A stretch of DNA of 32,873 nucleotides from an uncultured Lachnospiraceae bacterium (GCA_900320485.1 ONSO01000011.1:1-32873), one strand, 5' to 3'. Numbered from the stretch's first letter, positions 15,401 to 23,877 are shown. Notes: generated by a model not told the origin, from the letters alone. A program made the numbers and translations.

Positions 15401-18400
15401 CAGTGACAGGAGAATACTGCACTCCCACGACGTCATTGTTCAGCAGGTACCTTGGCGTTTGAAAAGTCTCACGCATGAAGTCGTTTACGTATTTGGGATC
15501 GACCCAAGTGGCTCCTATCCGAACTTCAATTTCAGAGGCATCCAATTCCTTCGGCTGAACGCCCTCCAGCACCCTGACGTTAACGGCATATTCCGGATTG
15601 CTTTCTGCAAAGGTCCTTGCCATCATCAGCTTGTCGCGAACGTTGCCGGACAAGTATTCGTCAGCCGTCTCCCATTTTTCCGTAACTGGATTCTTGAATA
15701 TGACTCCCGCCAGCTCCTTTGAAACCTCTTCTTCACTTTTTCCCGTAAGCTGCGACATGTACTCCAAGTCCACCTTTGCCTTTTCAGACAGCGAAACGGC
15801 AAGTGCCTCTGATGCCGTGTCAACGCTCGTTACAGGCTCTGCCCTTTTAATCGTTCGCTTCGTAAACATGTCCGCCTTGCCGACGAAATTTCCTTCATCG
15901 TCCAGCTTCTCCAGGGAGCACAGGAGGCAGTATGATGAATCCTGGTTGAACGCCCTCTTGTTACCCTGCGAGCTGATGATGCCGTATTTCTGCGTAAAAT
16001 CGTCATACAGGCTTCCAAGTTCTTCCTGCTTAGATTTTATCGTCTCGTCGGAATAATCCTCCATTTGCATGGATATGAGCTCCTGAGTGCAGTCCCTGAT
16101 GCTTATCATGCCCTTAATGCGCTGCTCCGTGGTGTCCGCAACCCCTGCTGGTCTCATGACGCTGTTTTCTCGGTAATACACTTTGTCGTCCACGAGGCAA
16201 TAACTGTAGTTCTTTACTGACGGATCTGCAGGAATGGTCTCCGCGTCCATTTCCTCCATGACTTCAACTTCTGCCACCTCATACCTGGCGTCTATCCTGC
16301 CAATGGCTTCACGCAGCTGATCTTTAAATGGTCTGCTCTCGTCCAGTCGGCAGGTACTCTCCATTCCATACGGTCCGCTTACCATTTCCATTTTGCCGAC
16401 GATCATTTCAGGATGCGTGACAAAATAATCATTCATGGCTATGCCATCGGCATTCTCTGAAAGGTGGATCCAGTCAGGTTCCAGATCGACCAGCCTGTCC
16501 CTTTTCTTGAAAAACAGAATGTCGGAGGTAACTTCCGTACCCGCATTCTCCTTGAACGCGGTATTGGGAAGTCTTACGGCTCCCAGCAGTTCTGCCCTTT
16601 GCGCAAGATACTTCCTTACTGCGGGATTCTGCTTGTCCATGGTTCCCTTGCTTGTAACGAATGCGACAATGCCGCCTGGTCTAACCTTATCCAGCGATTT
16701 CGCAAAGAAATAATCGTGGATCAGGAAATTGTTTCTGTCATACTGACGGTCGGAAACCTTATAATCCCCAAATGGCACGTTCCCTACCGCCACATCAAAG
16801 AAATCATTTGGATAGTCAGTCTTTTCAAAGCCCGTTACCTTAATCTGCGCTTCAGGATAAAGCTGCTTTGCTATCCTTCCCGTAATGGAATCCAGTTCCA
16901 CGCCATAAAGCTTGCTGTCCTTCATGCTTTCTGGGAGCATCCCAAAGAAATTGCCAATGCCCATTGCAGGTTCCAGTATGTTACCCTTTTCAAAACCCAT
17001 CTTGGCTAATCCTTCGTAGATCTCTTCAATGACTACGGGGCTCGTATAATGTGCGTTTAAGGTGCTGCCGCGCGCGGAAGCATACTCCTCCGGCGAGAGC
17101 AGCTCCTTGAGTTCTTTGTACTCATCTGCCCAGTTTGCCTTTGTCTCGTCAAATGCGTCCGCCAGTCCTCCCCAGCCCACATACTGAGCCATGATTTCCT
17201 GCTCGCCAGGCGTTGCTGCCCTTCCTTCCGCTTCCACGGTTTCCAACGTTCTGATTGCTTCAATGTTCCGCCTAAACTTCTCCTTTGGCGTGCCTGCCCC
17301 AAGGTGTTCGTCATGAATGCGGTAGTTCTCCGGTTCGCGATACTCCGCTTCTTGTACTTGCGTTACATTGCCCGGCGTTTCTGTTGGTTCTTCACGGATT
17401 TCATTCTTCTCGGCTTCTGATTCCGCAAGTGTCTCTTCCTCTAATCCCTCTTCATCAAGTTCCTCTTCCCCAAATTCCTCTTCCTGACCTTCCTCCAGGT
17501 AACGGGATTCCAGTTTCTCCATGTCGGATGCGGAAATATAGTTATCCTGCTCGATCAGTTCTCGGATCCGCTTCTCAACGATGTTCCACTTAATGATCAC
17601 GGATGCATATGGCTCCATAAGATTTCCTTTTGTCAGCCGAATGCCTTTCGCGTCATGATCTTCGTAGGTATGATCACTTCCAGGAAGTGCGGATGTTTTC
17701 CCGCCAATTCCATATTCATCTTTCAGGAACGCAATGTTTTCCTTGGTGTCATGCCCCTCCTCAAAAAACTTGTAAATCCGAAAGTTGCCTTCCTGTTTTC
17801 CGCTTCCATATCGCAGCTCCCAGTCAATTTCATCCTGCGTGATAAAATCTTCCTTGCGAGCTTCAATTCCCTCCCGTAAGGGGAATTCAATCATGTCTGC
17901 TGAAAGATCCGTTATCGCCTCAAGCAGCTCCACGGGTCTTTTTACGTACCCCCATTTTAGCTCTGCTTCCCCACTAAGAAGCTTTGCCTTTGCTTCTTCA
18001 ATCTCGGCAGCAATGCCGTCACGCCCCTCCTGAGTTTTTAACAGTTCTGAAACGTGACCTATGCTCGTTGGATAGTCATATTTACTCTCTTCAGGAATAA
18101 AGTCGGGATGGTATCCCATCCCCTCGTTGAAAAATACGTATATCTGTGCAGCAATGCGGTTTCTTTCAGTCTCATCAACCAGAAAAGCCTCTTTTCGGTC
18201 AATGTATTCCCCCGATTCCACAAGACTGCGTATTCTGCTTTCCACGTCCTCCCATGAAAGGGAGATCAGTTCGTTTTTCATGGCAGAAGTACCGTAACCA
18301 GCCTTCATTCCGTTCTCATCAAACCATACTGATACGGCATGATCCCCAAACAGAAAACCTTTTCCGACGGTTCCATACTCATCCCTAAGCACGGCACGCA

Positions 18401-19859
18401 TCTGCTCCGGATCTTTTCCCTCTTGATACTTTGCAAAAATCCTTTTTCTTGAATTGTTCCTGCCACCTCCGCTGCAAAGCATTTGGTTAATCTCCTCTTC
18501 CGACAATGAAAAAGCAGCGGGCTTGGCGATCTTAGCGCCAGCTTCCGCTGCTGTTATGGTTCCCATCTGTTCTTCAAAGGACGGGAACAAGTCGGTAAGG
18601 TTTAATTGTCGTAATTCAGCCTCCGGAACTTCTAAGCGTAGATCAGCTCCGTCAGAACGATCTCCTCCGCCGATGCCTGAATCCCGTTCATCTTCCGTAC
18701 CCAAGTCATCTGGTCCCTGCTCTTTAGCTCCTCGTTCACTCCCTGCTCCTTCGCCATCGAGGTCATGAGAAGATCCATTCTCTCCTCTGCCTGGTTCTGA
18801 ATCATCAGGCAATGCTCCTTCAGCGTTCCTTTCAGCACCAGTCCGTTGTAAATTCCCTTCCGATGTTCCTTCAGATAGTTCCTCCTCATCATTCCGTATT
18901 TCCTGAGTGCCTCCTGCGGCTCCCCGTTCGCCTTCAGGTTCGGAATCAAATAGTCCCCGCTCTTCACGTATTGAAGTTTCATAGCCACTCCTTTCCCTGC
19001 CCTCCGCAGTTTCAATGCTTGATTGATCGTCCCCGTTCACGCTTTCGCGCTTTAAAGCATTATAGTCTATGCTGGCATTATTTGCAAGTTCTTTTTCGTG
19101 AATCTGATCATATGCAAAAACCGTCCTTCCGATCTGGGTAATGATGGGCTGAGCCAGGTCGGTTGTCGCCATTCCCAGTATGCTAAGCGTTGTTATGCTG
19201 TTAAACTCGTGAATGTAGTCAAAATGAATGGCGTCAAGCACTTCCCTGTCTGCCCCGCTTCTCGCCAAAGTCACGTACGCCACGCTGGCAGCCAGTGTTT
19301 CCCGAAACCTAACCTCAAGACTTTGTTCATCCAATCCGTCAAGAAAGCTGCCCTCCGTCTGATCCGTCAGTTCTTCCGTCACGTAATCATGAGCCATGTC
19401 AGTTGCCACGCGCTCAGACATTTCAATGATTCCTTCCGTGAATCCCCTTGCTTGCACCTCTCCATAAGTATTCTCCAATGATGCAATGACGTCTTCCTCA
19501 TGTTCTTGCCTCATTTTCCATAGCTTCGGCTTTCTTCCAATAAACCTGGCTTCATGCACGTCCGCCACGTCAAAAACATATTTCAGTCCCGATCTGTGAG
19601 CTCCGTCGTCATCAATCAGCGCAATGCCCTTTGCGCCTTTGTTTACCCAGCAATTCATTCTTTCGTTCCACATCTCAAGGGACGCACATGCGGTTGCCTT
19701 CGGACGCTGGGCATAGATCAAAAGCTGATCCTTAAAAGGATACTTGGAAAAGCGGGATGCCGTATCGAGAAATGACTTCCACTCCCTCTCGTTCTCCGTC
19801 ACCTGCTTTGCGGTATATTCCGCAAGTCCCCTGATTTCCTGAAACCTTGTATATGCCAT
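12480..19859 (-). CDS. Giant ICE protein: ArdC/LtrC-like, N6-methylase and SNF2 helicase
   Basis: A 2459-aa protein typical of Tn1549-like elements. The start at 19859 is chosen for GAGGTGA 7 bases upstream, rather than 57 bases earlier. Residues ~1-110 resemble the LtrC/ArdC N-terminus (FKDQLLIYAQRPKA). A low-complexity acidic region covers ~290-430. Two related ~100-aa segments lie at ~465-563 and ~686-773. An N6-adenine methylase follows with motif I EPAMGIGNFFG (~966) and motif IV as NVPF instead of NPPF (~1028). The SNF2-type helicase has HCVGAGKT (~1635), VDESHNY (~1793), FATGTPISNS and QQEGRILRQGNQ (~2126). It may protect and remodel transferred DNA on entry. It is the last gene of the transfer operon. 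Confidence 0.85.
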   Translation of the reverse strand: MAYTRFQEIRGLAEYTAKQVTENEREWKSFLDTASRFSKYPFKDQLLIYAQRPKATACASLEMWNERMNCWVNKGAKGIALIDDDGAHRSGLKYVFDVADVHEARFIGRKPKLWKMRQEHEEDVIASLENTYGEVQARGFTEGIIEMSERVATDMAHDYVTEELTDQTEGSFLDGLDEQSLEVRFRETLAASVAYVTLARSGADREVLDAIHFDYIHEFNSITTLSILGMATTDLAQPIITQIGRTVFAYDQIHEKELANNASIDYNALKRESVNGDDQSSIETAEGRERSGYETSIREERGLFDSEPEGERGAAGGTQEIRNDEEELSEGTSEGNLQRTGAERNAEGALPDDSEPGRGENGSSHDLDGEGAGSERGAKEQGPDDLGTEDERDSGIGGGDRSDGADLRLEVPEAELRQLNLTDLFPSFEEQMGTITAAEAGAKIAKPAAFSLSEEEINQMLCSGGGRNNSRKRIFAKYQEGKDPEQMRAVLRDEYGTVGKGFLFGDHAVSVWFDENGMKAGYGTSAMKNELISLSWEDVESRIRSLVESGEYIDRKEAFLVDETERNRIAAQIYVFFNEGMGYHPDFIPEESKYDYPTSIGHVSELLKTQEGRDGIAAEIEEAKAKLLSGEAELKWGYVKRPVELLEAITDLSADMIEFPLREGIEARKEDFITQDEIDWELRYGSGKQEGNFRIYKFFEEGHDTKENIAFLKDEYGIGGKTSALPGSDHTYEDHDAKGIRLTKGNLMEPYASVIIKWNIVEKRIRELIEQDNYISASDMEKLESRYLEEGQEEEFGEEELDEEGLEEETLAESEAEKNEIREEPTETPGNVTQVQEAEYREPENYRIHDEHLGAGTPKEKFRRNIEAIRTLETVEAEGRAATPGEQEIMAQYVGWGGLADAFDETKANWADEYKELKELLSPEEYASARGSTLNAHYTSPVVIEEIYEGLAKMGFEKGNILEPAMGIGNFFGMLPESMKDSKLYGVELDSITGRIAKQLYPEAQIKVTGFEKTDYPNDFFDVAVGNVPFGDYKVSDRQYDRNNFLIHDYFFAKSLDKVRPGGIVAFVTSKGTMDKQNPAVRKYLAQRAELLGAVRLPNTAFKENAGTEVTSDILFFKKRDRLVDLEPDWIHLSENADGIAMNDYFVTHPEMIVGKMEMVSGPYGMESTCRLDESRPFKDQLREAIGRIDARYEVAEVEVMEEMDAETIPADPSVKNYSYCLVDDKVYYRENSVMRPAGVADTTEQRIKGMISIRDCTQELISMQMEDYSDETIKSKQEELGSLYDDFTQKYGIISSQGNKRAFNQDSSYCLLCSLEKLDDEGNFVGKADMFTKRTIKRAEPVTSVDTASEALAVSLSEKAKVDLEYMSQLTGKSEEEVSKELAGVIFKNPVTEKWETADEYLSGNVRDKLMMARTFAESNPEYAVNVRVLEGVQPKELDASEIEVRIGATWVDPKYVNDFMRETFQTPRYLLNNDVVGVQYSPVTGQWNVKGKNADYGNALVHSTYGTSYANAYKILEDSLNLKDTRIYDTITEDGKEKRVLNKKETMLASQKQEMIREAFKDWVFRDQDRRKALVGKYNELFNSTRPREYDGSHLKFPGMSPDIELKPHQKNAVAHVLYGNNTLLAHCVGAGKTFEMTAAAMESKRLGLCQKSLFVVPNHLTEQWASDFLRLYPGANILAATKKDFEPANRKKFCSRIATGDYDAVIIGHSQFEKIPMSKERQVQIIERQIDDIETAIALTKAERGERYTIKEMEKTKKSLIVKLDKLNDESRKDNVVTFEQLGIDRLFVDESHNYKNLFLYTKMRNVAGIAQTEAQKSQDMFNKCQYLDELTGGKGVTFATGTPISNSMTELYTNMRYLQYSTLKQMGLEQFDSWAATFGETQTAIELAPEGTGYRAKTRFAKFFNLPELISLFKESADIQTPDMLKLPVPEAEYKNEVLKPSEPQKKMVQSLADRAEAVRNKVVDPSVDNMLKITNDGRKLALDQRLMADLLPDDENSKAAKCVDNAYEIWKETTDKKSTQLIFCDLSTPKGDGSFNIYDDIRDKLVAKGVPREEIAFIHEANTETRKAELFAKVRSGQVRFLLGSTAKMGAGTNVQDRLIALHHLDVPWRPSDIEQQEGRILRQGNQNPKVQIFRYVTEGTFYAYSWQLIENKQKFIGQIMTSKSPVRSCEDIDDAALSYAEVKALATGNPYIKEKMDLDIQVSKLKLLKANHTSQRYRMEDDIAVRYPAQITALKGKIEGLKADIGLYNSQKPEDPERFKMTVAGKTFEDRKEAGTAIIAMCREIKGWNTATEIGEYMGMPMLASFDAFTNRFTVSLKGSLSHEVDIGLDPSGNITRINNVLEGMGKKLEEAVTKLDNVEHQLETAKVEVKKPFAQEGEMNEKLSRLSELNALLNMDEKGDSPIAMDEEMPSQSKISVKQQIADNKTIVTQMGQKVIGLDGPKFAKGVAIGLE

Positions 19860-19890
19860 TCTTATTTCACCTCTTCTCCCAGGGATGCCA

Positions 19891-19913
19891 AAGGGAGGGA
19901 CGTGCCCTCCCTT
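19891..19913 (-). other. Strong GC-rich hairpin in the gap before the giant gene
   Basis: AAGGGAGGG (19891-19899) pairs perfectly with CCCTCCCTT (19905-19913) around a 5-base loop. It sits in the 70-base gap between DUF5688 and the methylase-helicase. No T-run follows on the minus strand, so it is more likely an mRNA stabiliser or processing site than a terminator. Confidence 0.5.
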
Positions 19914-19929
19914 CACAGCCTCGTTCTAA

Positions 19930-20991
19930 TTACAGATCATGTGCCGCCGTCTTTCCGAGATGCGTTTTTGCTGGTGCCGCCTTCGCAGCCTCTGCCTTTT
20001 TCTCTGCCAGCTTGTCCTTCATGCTTTTGTTCTCATGCCTTTCATTGCTTCTGTCATTCTGCCTGTCCACGTACTTCTCTGCCCTGATGAGCTCATGCGC
20101 CTTTGCGTCGTAACAGTACACGTGATCTGATAAAACTTCCTTCGGATCTACCTGCGTTCTGTTAACGTCCTGAACCATGTTGCTGAGCGTCCTGGCATCC
20201 ATCTCGGCAGCGTTGGGAAGCACGATGCACTCATGGATGCTCGAAGGTAATACAATAAAGTCCCCGCCGAGTTTTTCGGCTATGCCGTCCATGGTTCCCT
20301 GATCCAGAATGGCTTTGGCTCCGTTCACCCTCTCATGGTTGGTCAGGACGTACATTCCCACTTCATCGGGCGGGAACATCAGGGCTGCCACCGGATCGTC
20401 CTTGTCTACGCCCATCATCTCCATCATCATGTCGCGCATGTTAATGAGTTCCAGGTCCTGATTGGAAAGGTTTTCCATGGCGATGTCATGCAGCTCGTTC
20501 TGCGTAATGCCCCATCGTTCCATCATGCCGTCAGACACGACCGCGCTCATAAGTTCTATGCTGTTGCTCAGATTGACGGAATACACGACTGCCAGGTCCT
20601 CAAACTCTTCATGCGGTTTACCGCTAAGGTATTCCTGGTTGTTTTCAAGATTCACAAGCTTACAGTCAATGCGATCCCTCACCTTGTCCAAATCTCCTAA
20701 ATCACTTACGTCAATGGGAAGGTCCAGCTGATCGTGCTTAACCCTAATGTCCGCAATGTCCTGCTTTATGTCTGAAAGATCCGCGCCATTTTCGTATCTT
20801 TCGTATAAATCATTGAGGTATATGTTGGGAACGACGGTATCTCCTTCGCCTCTGATCATGAGTCCGTCCAATGCCGTGTCATTATTCTTCATGACCGTCT
20901 GGACGGTTACCGTCGCGTCAGCGAATTTCTCCGGCAGATACAACTTGATGTCATCCTGTATTTCCTGCTTAAACTCCTCGTAACTTAACAT
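19930..20991 (-). CDS. DUF5688-family ICE protein
   Basis: A 353-aa cytoplasmic protein of the DUF5688 type, found next to the giant methylase-helicase in many Clostridia ICEs; its function is unknown. It opens MLSYEEFKQEIQDDIKLYLP, and its middle (DLAVVYSVNL…, MMERWGITQNELHDIAMENL, IHECIVLPN) is characteristic of the family. The start at 20991 overlaps by one base the stop of the 49-aa gene upstream, and GGAGGGA precedes it by 7 bases. The last 31 residues, beginning SMKDKLAEKKAEA and ending HDL, form a Lys/Ala tail that recurs in the 169-aa protein at 21775-22284 and in PcfB. Confidence 0.75.
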   Translation of the reverse strand: MLSYEEFKQEIQDDIKLYLPEKFADATVTVQTVMKNNDTALDGLMIRGEGDTVVPNIYLNDLYERYENGADLSDIKQDIADIRVKHDQLDLPIDVSDLGDLDKVRDRIDCKLVNLENNQEYLSGKPHEEFEDLAVVYSVNLSNSIELMSAVVSDGMMERWGITQNELHDIAMENLSNQDLELINMRDMMMEMMGVDKDDPVAALMFPPDEVGMYVLTNHERVNGAKAILDQGTMDGIAEKLGGDFIVLPSSIHECIVLPNAAEMDARTLSNMVQDVNRTQVDPKEVLSDHVYCYDAKAHELIRAEKYVDRQNDRSNERHENKSMKDKLAEKKAEAAKAAPAKTHLGKTAAHDL

Positions 20992-21140
20992 TATTTATTC
21001 CCTCCTTCCTTGGTCTCCGCATTCTTTGTAGCCATCGCGCGGATGCGTTCCGCATAAGCCTGAAATCTTTCCAGGCGCTTCTTTACGCTCTTCTCCTCAA
21101 TTTCAATCTCGGGATTGTTTACCGCTTCATTCTTACTCAT
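20991..21140 (-). CDS. 49-aa charged helical protein
   Basis: A small gene from ATG 21140, with AGGAGG 8 bases upstream, to a TAA at 20991-20993 that shares one base with the DUF5688 start (TAATG). This arrangement implies translational coupling. The peptide opens MSKNEAVNNPEIEIEEKS and continues with VKKRLERFQAYAERIRAM, a strongly helical charged segment. It has no cysteine and no membrane segment. The family is not recognised. It may be an accessory partner of the DUF5688 protein. Confidence 0.6.
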   Translation of the reverse strand: MSKNEAVNNPEIEIEEKSVKKRLERFQAYAERIRAMATKNAETKEGGNK

Positions 21141-21155
21141 AAACCGTTCCTCCTT

Positions 21156-21353
21156 CTAATCACAGTCATAATCGTCATCAAAACAATCGTCACAGTCAAA
21201 GACGTCATCGCCGCAAACAAAGCGTTTGCATGGCCACGTGACCTTTTTGACATTTTTCTTGCCCAGGAGCTGTCCCATAAGCATTCCAGCCATCACGGCA
21301 AGTAGCAGCGTTAAAAAAGCTTTTACCTCGGCTTCCTTATTCTGTCTGTTCAT
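21156..21353 (-). CDS. 65-aa membrane protein with Cys/Asp-rich tail
   Basis: The gene starts at ATG 21353, overlapping the end of the upstream gene by 17 bases. The ribosome binding site is weak (GAAAGG ~10 bases before). Residues ~10-30 (KAFLTLLLAVMAGMLMGQLL) form one membrane segment. The tail has five cysteines among many aspartates (CKRFVCGDDVFDCDDCFDD…), a likely metal-binding patch. The negative inside/outside balance suggests the N-terminus is cytoplasmic, but orientation is uncertain. The family is not recognised. It could be a small accessory of the transfer machine. Confidence 0.55.
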   Translation of the reverse strand: MNRQNKEAEVKAFLTLLLAVMAGMLMGQLLGKKNVKKVTWPCKRFVCGDDVFDCDDCFDDDYDCD

Positions 21354-21756
21354 CCTTCTTTTCCCTTTCCGCAAATTCCATGGTGAACTTATATCGGAAT
21401 CCGCTAATCTCTTTGCCTTCCTTGTTTGTAAAGGAATACTGCTCCGTCCCGTCCGGATGAAGCCATGCATTGTAGTGACCGCCTTTTTTGCTCTCCAGAT
21501 CCGTTACAAGCACCTTTTCGCATCGAAGCAATGCCCGTACCTGCTCCCTGTCAAATTGCTTGCCAAATGCCTTTGCCAGCGTCATGCCGCATCTTTCCTT
21601 GCAATATGCTCCATACGTTCCCCATAACACGTCACCGCCGCATTTGGGGCATTTCCCCAGCGTTCCTTCCTCCTTTCCCTGCTCTTCATTTCTTCCAAAA
21701 TCAGGCACGTCATCAAAATTGCCAAAAGGCAGCTCTTCATGGTCAAAGTTATCCAT
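21337..21756 (-). CDS. Stand-alone topoisomerase III C-terminal-type domain
   Basis: A 139-aa protein. The start at 21756 is preferred over 21762 because AGAGGAG then lies 8 bases upstream. An acidic N-terminus is followed by GKCPKCGGDVLWGTYGAYC, AKAFGKQFDREQVRALL and ESKKGGHYNAWLHPDG. This is the pattern of the C-terminal zinc/β domain of ICE-borne topoisomerase III. Related elements carry a full ~700-aa topoisomerase near this spot. Here the catalytic part is absent, so it is a single-domain relative or a remnant maintained as a DNA-binding protein. It has no frameshift scars and a good ribosome binding site, which favours a working gene. Confidence 0.6.
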   Translation of the reverse strand: MDNFDHEELPFGNFDDVPDFGRNEEQGKEEGTLGKCPKCGGDVLWGTYGAYCKERCGMTLAKAFGKQFDREQVRALLRCEKVLVTDLESKKGGHYNAWLHPDGTEQYSFTNKEGKEISGFRYKFTMEFAEREKKDEQTE

Positions 21757-21774
21757 TGTCATTCTCCTCTCGTT

Positions 21775-22284
21775 TTACAATGCGTTCTCCGCTATTTTTG
21801 TCTTGGTTTGTTTGGGTGCGGACTTGGAAGCTTCATTCTTGGTAGTGGCTTCCGCTTTCTTTTGAGCCATTTTGTCCTTAAAGGATTCCCTTGGTCTTTC
21901 CTTGTAAGCCTCCATCATGCCCTTAAGTTCCTTGTTTGAAATGACGGTTTTTTCCGTTCCCCATTCTTTCTTTCCATCGGGCTTCTCACCAATGACCGTG
22001 CTCCGATGCAGGGTAGTGTTTCCGTCTGCGGGAAGCTTAAGCCACATGCCCTTTCCAAACTGGTTGTCGTGCACCTGGTTGGATCTGACCACAAAGGTTT
22101 GCCATGGTCTGGTGTCATTCTTGTCAACGTTAGGCACAAGAATCTCCTTGTATGCCTCTCCGTCCCTGCCCTTAAACTCTTCCCCGACGCAGCCCTTTCC
22201 GAATTTCAGCGTTATTTCCTTTCGTCCACCGTCAGTTTTCTCGGATTCTGTTCCTTCCGTTTTTTCGTTTCTTTCGTTAGCCAT
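21775..22284 (-). CDS. Conserved 169-aa ICE protein with Lys/Ala C-terminal tag
   Basis: The start at 22284 follows AAAGGAGA by ~7 bases. After a charged N-terminus, residues ~25-115 form a β-rich domain (ITLKFGKGCVGEEF, EILVPNVDKNDTRPWQTFVV, QFGKGMWLKLPADG). It looks like proteins found at this position in related ICEs, whose role is unknown; an OB-like single-strand DNA-binding fold is only a guess. The C-terminus has SFKDKMAQKKAEA and ends ENAL, matching the tail of DUF5688. It ends 18 bases before the next gene, within the same operon. Confidence 0.55.
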   Translation of the reverse strand: MANERNEKTEGTESEKTDGGRKEITLKFGKGCVGEEFKGRDGEAYKEILVPNVDKNDTRPWQTFVVRSNQVHDNQFGKGMWLKLPADGNTTLHRSTVIGEKPDGKKEWGTEKTVISNKELKGMMEAYKERPRESFKDKMAQKKAEATTKNEASKSAPKQTKTKIAENAL

Positions 22285-22317
22285 TAGCCCTTCTCCTTTC
22301 CCGTTATGATCTCGTTG

Positions 22318-23634
22318 TTAAACGTCTTCCCGTTCTTCTTTTTCGGAAGCTCCCTCATCATCGTCATCATCTTCGTCATCGTCATCATCAGCATTTCTCT
22401 TCTTTTTAACGACCTTGAAATAATATCCGAGGATGATTGCCAGCACGGCAACGCCGCACATGATGACGTTCGTTTTATTCTTGTTTATAAAATCCATGAG
22501 GGCATTGCTTGGCGCGGCTTCCTGCTGCAGTTCCTCCGTTTCTTCCTGCGCCAGTTCTTCATCCGTAACCTCCCTGGTCTTTCCGTAATCGTCCGCAAGG
22601 TTGTTGGGAAGCGCAGATTCCAAAATTGGAATGCCGGAGTTTGCTGCGGCTGAATTTCTGGGCAGAGTCTGCGAGTTGTCGCTTGTCATGTTCAGTAAGT
22701 CATTTTCGCTAACGTCCGTTAATAGCCTCACCTGTTCTCCGTTTGAATACTTGTCTATGATCAGGTAAAACTCCTTGCCGCTCGCCGTCACAAAAGTATA
22801 AAACTCCTTGCCCGTTAAGGTCTCGCTTGATCCCATTTCCTCGCTGAACATTCCCAGAAGCGCCATGATGTCCTCAGCGTTAATCACGTTGCCGTAGGCG
22901 TCGGTAAAAACGTGATCCGTTACGCTGGCAACGGAACTTGTCGGATTCGTTGCCGTAACGCTGACGGGAAGTCCCTCTGCAGGATCCTTGTCCGTATCCT
23001 TGGCATCCTTAGCCTTGTGATAAGGGTTTGCCGTTCTGTATTCAGCTGACAGGTTCCCGACGTAATCCTCCGCTCGGATCACAAACTCTTCATACCCTCC
23101 GTCAAATTGCGTAAGCCTTATGGAAAGCTCTCCGTTCTTGGGCTCCAGGTATTCATAACCGTTGACGATGATCTTTTTTACGCCTGACTTCTCATCCACC
23201 GCCTTCACGGTCAGCATTCCCTCACTTATGGCAGCGTTCAGGGTGGGGCTTTCCTTGTCAAAGCAGGTAATGTTCCTGCTTCGCTCATAGTTCTTTCCCG
23301 TGGAATCCACGGCAACAACGTAAACCGTGCAGTCTTCCGTTATGTCAAGGCTCATCGTCTCCGTCACGTCAACGTATGGTCCTTTCCTGCCTGCCCGTGC
23401 CTTAACCTGCTTGATTTCTACGGAAGCCGCATCATTCCCTGCAACTCTAAACTCTACCTTCGCAACGTCTTTGTAATACCCTTCCGGAAGTTCGATTAGT
23501 AACTCAATCGGCACCTCCGCGTTGTTTGATTGGCTTGGCTGCGCCGCATGAGCAACCTTTTCTCCTGGAAGAAGAATGGCTGCAACCGTTAAGGCTACAG
23601 CCATTATCCCCTTGATACTCTTTCCCTTATTCAT
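22318..23634 (-). CDS. DUF4366 (CD1107-family) membrane-anchored ICE protein
   Basis: A 438-aa surface protein. The start at 23634 (MNKGKS) overlaps the DUF4315 stop by 8 bases; AAAGGA lies just upstream. It has a Sec signal peptide (GIMAVALTVAAILLPGEKVAHA), then Ig-like or Big-type repeats (VEFRVAGND…, VKAVDEKSGVKKI…), then the DUF4366 core (KEFYTFVTASGKEFYLIIDKY, VRLLTDVSENDLL), a C-terminal membrane segment (NVIMCGVAVLAIILGYYF) and a poly-Asp/Glu tail facing the cytoplasm. It is probably part of the outer-facing conjugation apparatus, or helps contact between cells. The pairing with DUF4315 is typical of this ICE class. Confidence 0.8.
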   Translation of the reverse strand: MNKGKSIKGIMAVALTVAAILLPGEKVAHAAQPSQSNNAEVPIELLIELPEGYYKDVAKVEFRVAGNDAASVEIKQVKARAGRKGPYVDVTETMSLDITEDCTVYVVAVDSTGKNYERSRNITCFDKESPTLNAAISEGMLTVKAVDEKSGVKKIIVNGYEYLEPKNGELSIRLTQFDGGYEEFVIRAEDYVGNLSAEYRTANPYHKAKDAKDTDKDPAEGLPVSVTATNPTSSVASVTDHVFTDAYGNVINAEDIMALLGMFSEEMGSSETLTGKEFYTFVTASGKEFYLIIDKYSNGEQVRLLTDVSENDLLNMTSDNSQTLPRNSAAANSGIPILESALPNNLADDYGKTREVTDEELAQEETEELQQEAAPSNALMDFINKNKTNVIMCGVAVLAIILGYYFKVVKKKRNADDDDDEDDDDDEGASEKEEREDV

Positions 23635-23863
23635 TTTTTCCTTTGTCCTCCTTGGTGCCAAAAAAGCTTCTTAGCTCATCTGCACTGGCATTCTTTAGTT
23701 TGATCAGCTCATTCATTGAGATGTGATGTTTGGCCAGAACCCTTTGCGTTTGTTTCATGATCTCCCGATCCCGCATCTCCACAAGCTCATCCCTTTTTTT
23801 CTGAGACTCGGAAATGTTTTCCTCCAGCCTGTTGATCTCCTCATTCATTTTTTCCAGCGTCAT
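23627..23863 (-). CDS. DUF4315-family small ICE protein
   Basis: A 78-aa protein. The start at 23863 follows AAAGGAG by 7 bases. Nearly all of it is a charged helix (MNEEINRLEENISESQKKRD) followed by HHISMNELIKLKNASADELRSFF, typical of DUF4315. It likely forms a coiled coil. Its gene lies between the M23 peptidase and DUF4366 genes, and its stop overlaps the DUF4366 start, so the two are translationally coupled. Its molecular role is unknown. Confidence 0.8.
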   Translation of the reverse strand: MTLEKMNEEINRLEENISESQKKRDELVEMRDREIMKQTQRVLAKHHISMNELIKLKNASADELRSFFGTKEDKGKNE

Positions 23864-23877
23864 TCAAATGCTCCTTT

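Noticed and set aside
17285..17593. Plus-strand frame with Pro/Leu repeats
   Set aside because: It is the antisense image of the Glu-rich region of the giant protein.
19891..19913. Hairpin as a terminator before the giant gene
   Set aside because: No T-run follows on the minus strand, and the next gene has its own good ribosome binding site 32 bases on.
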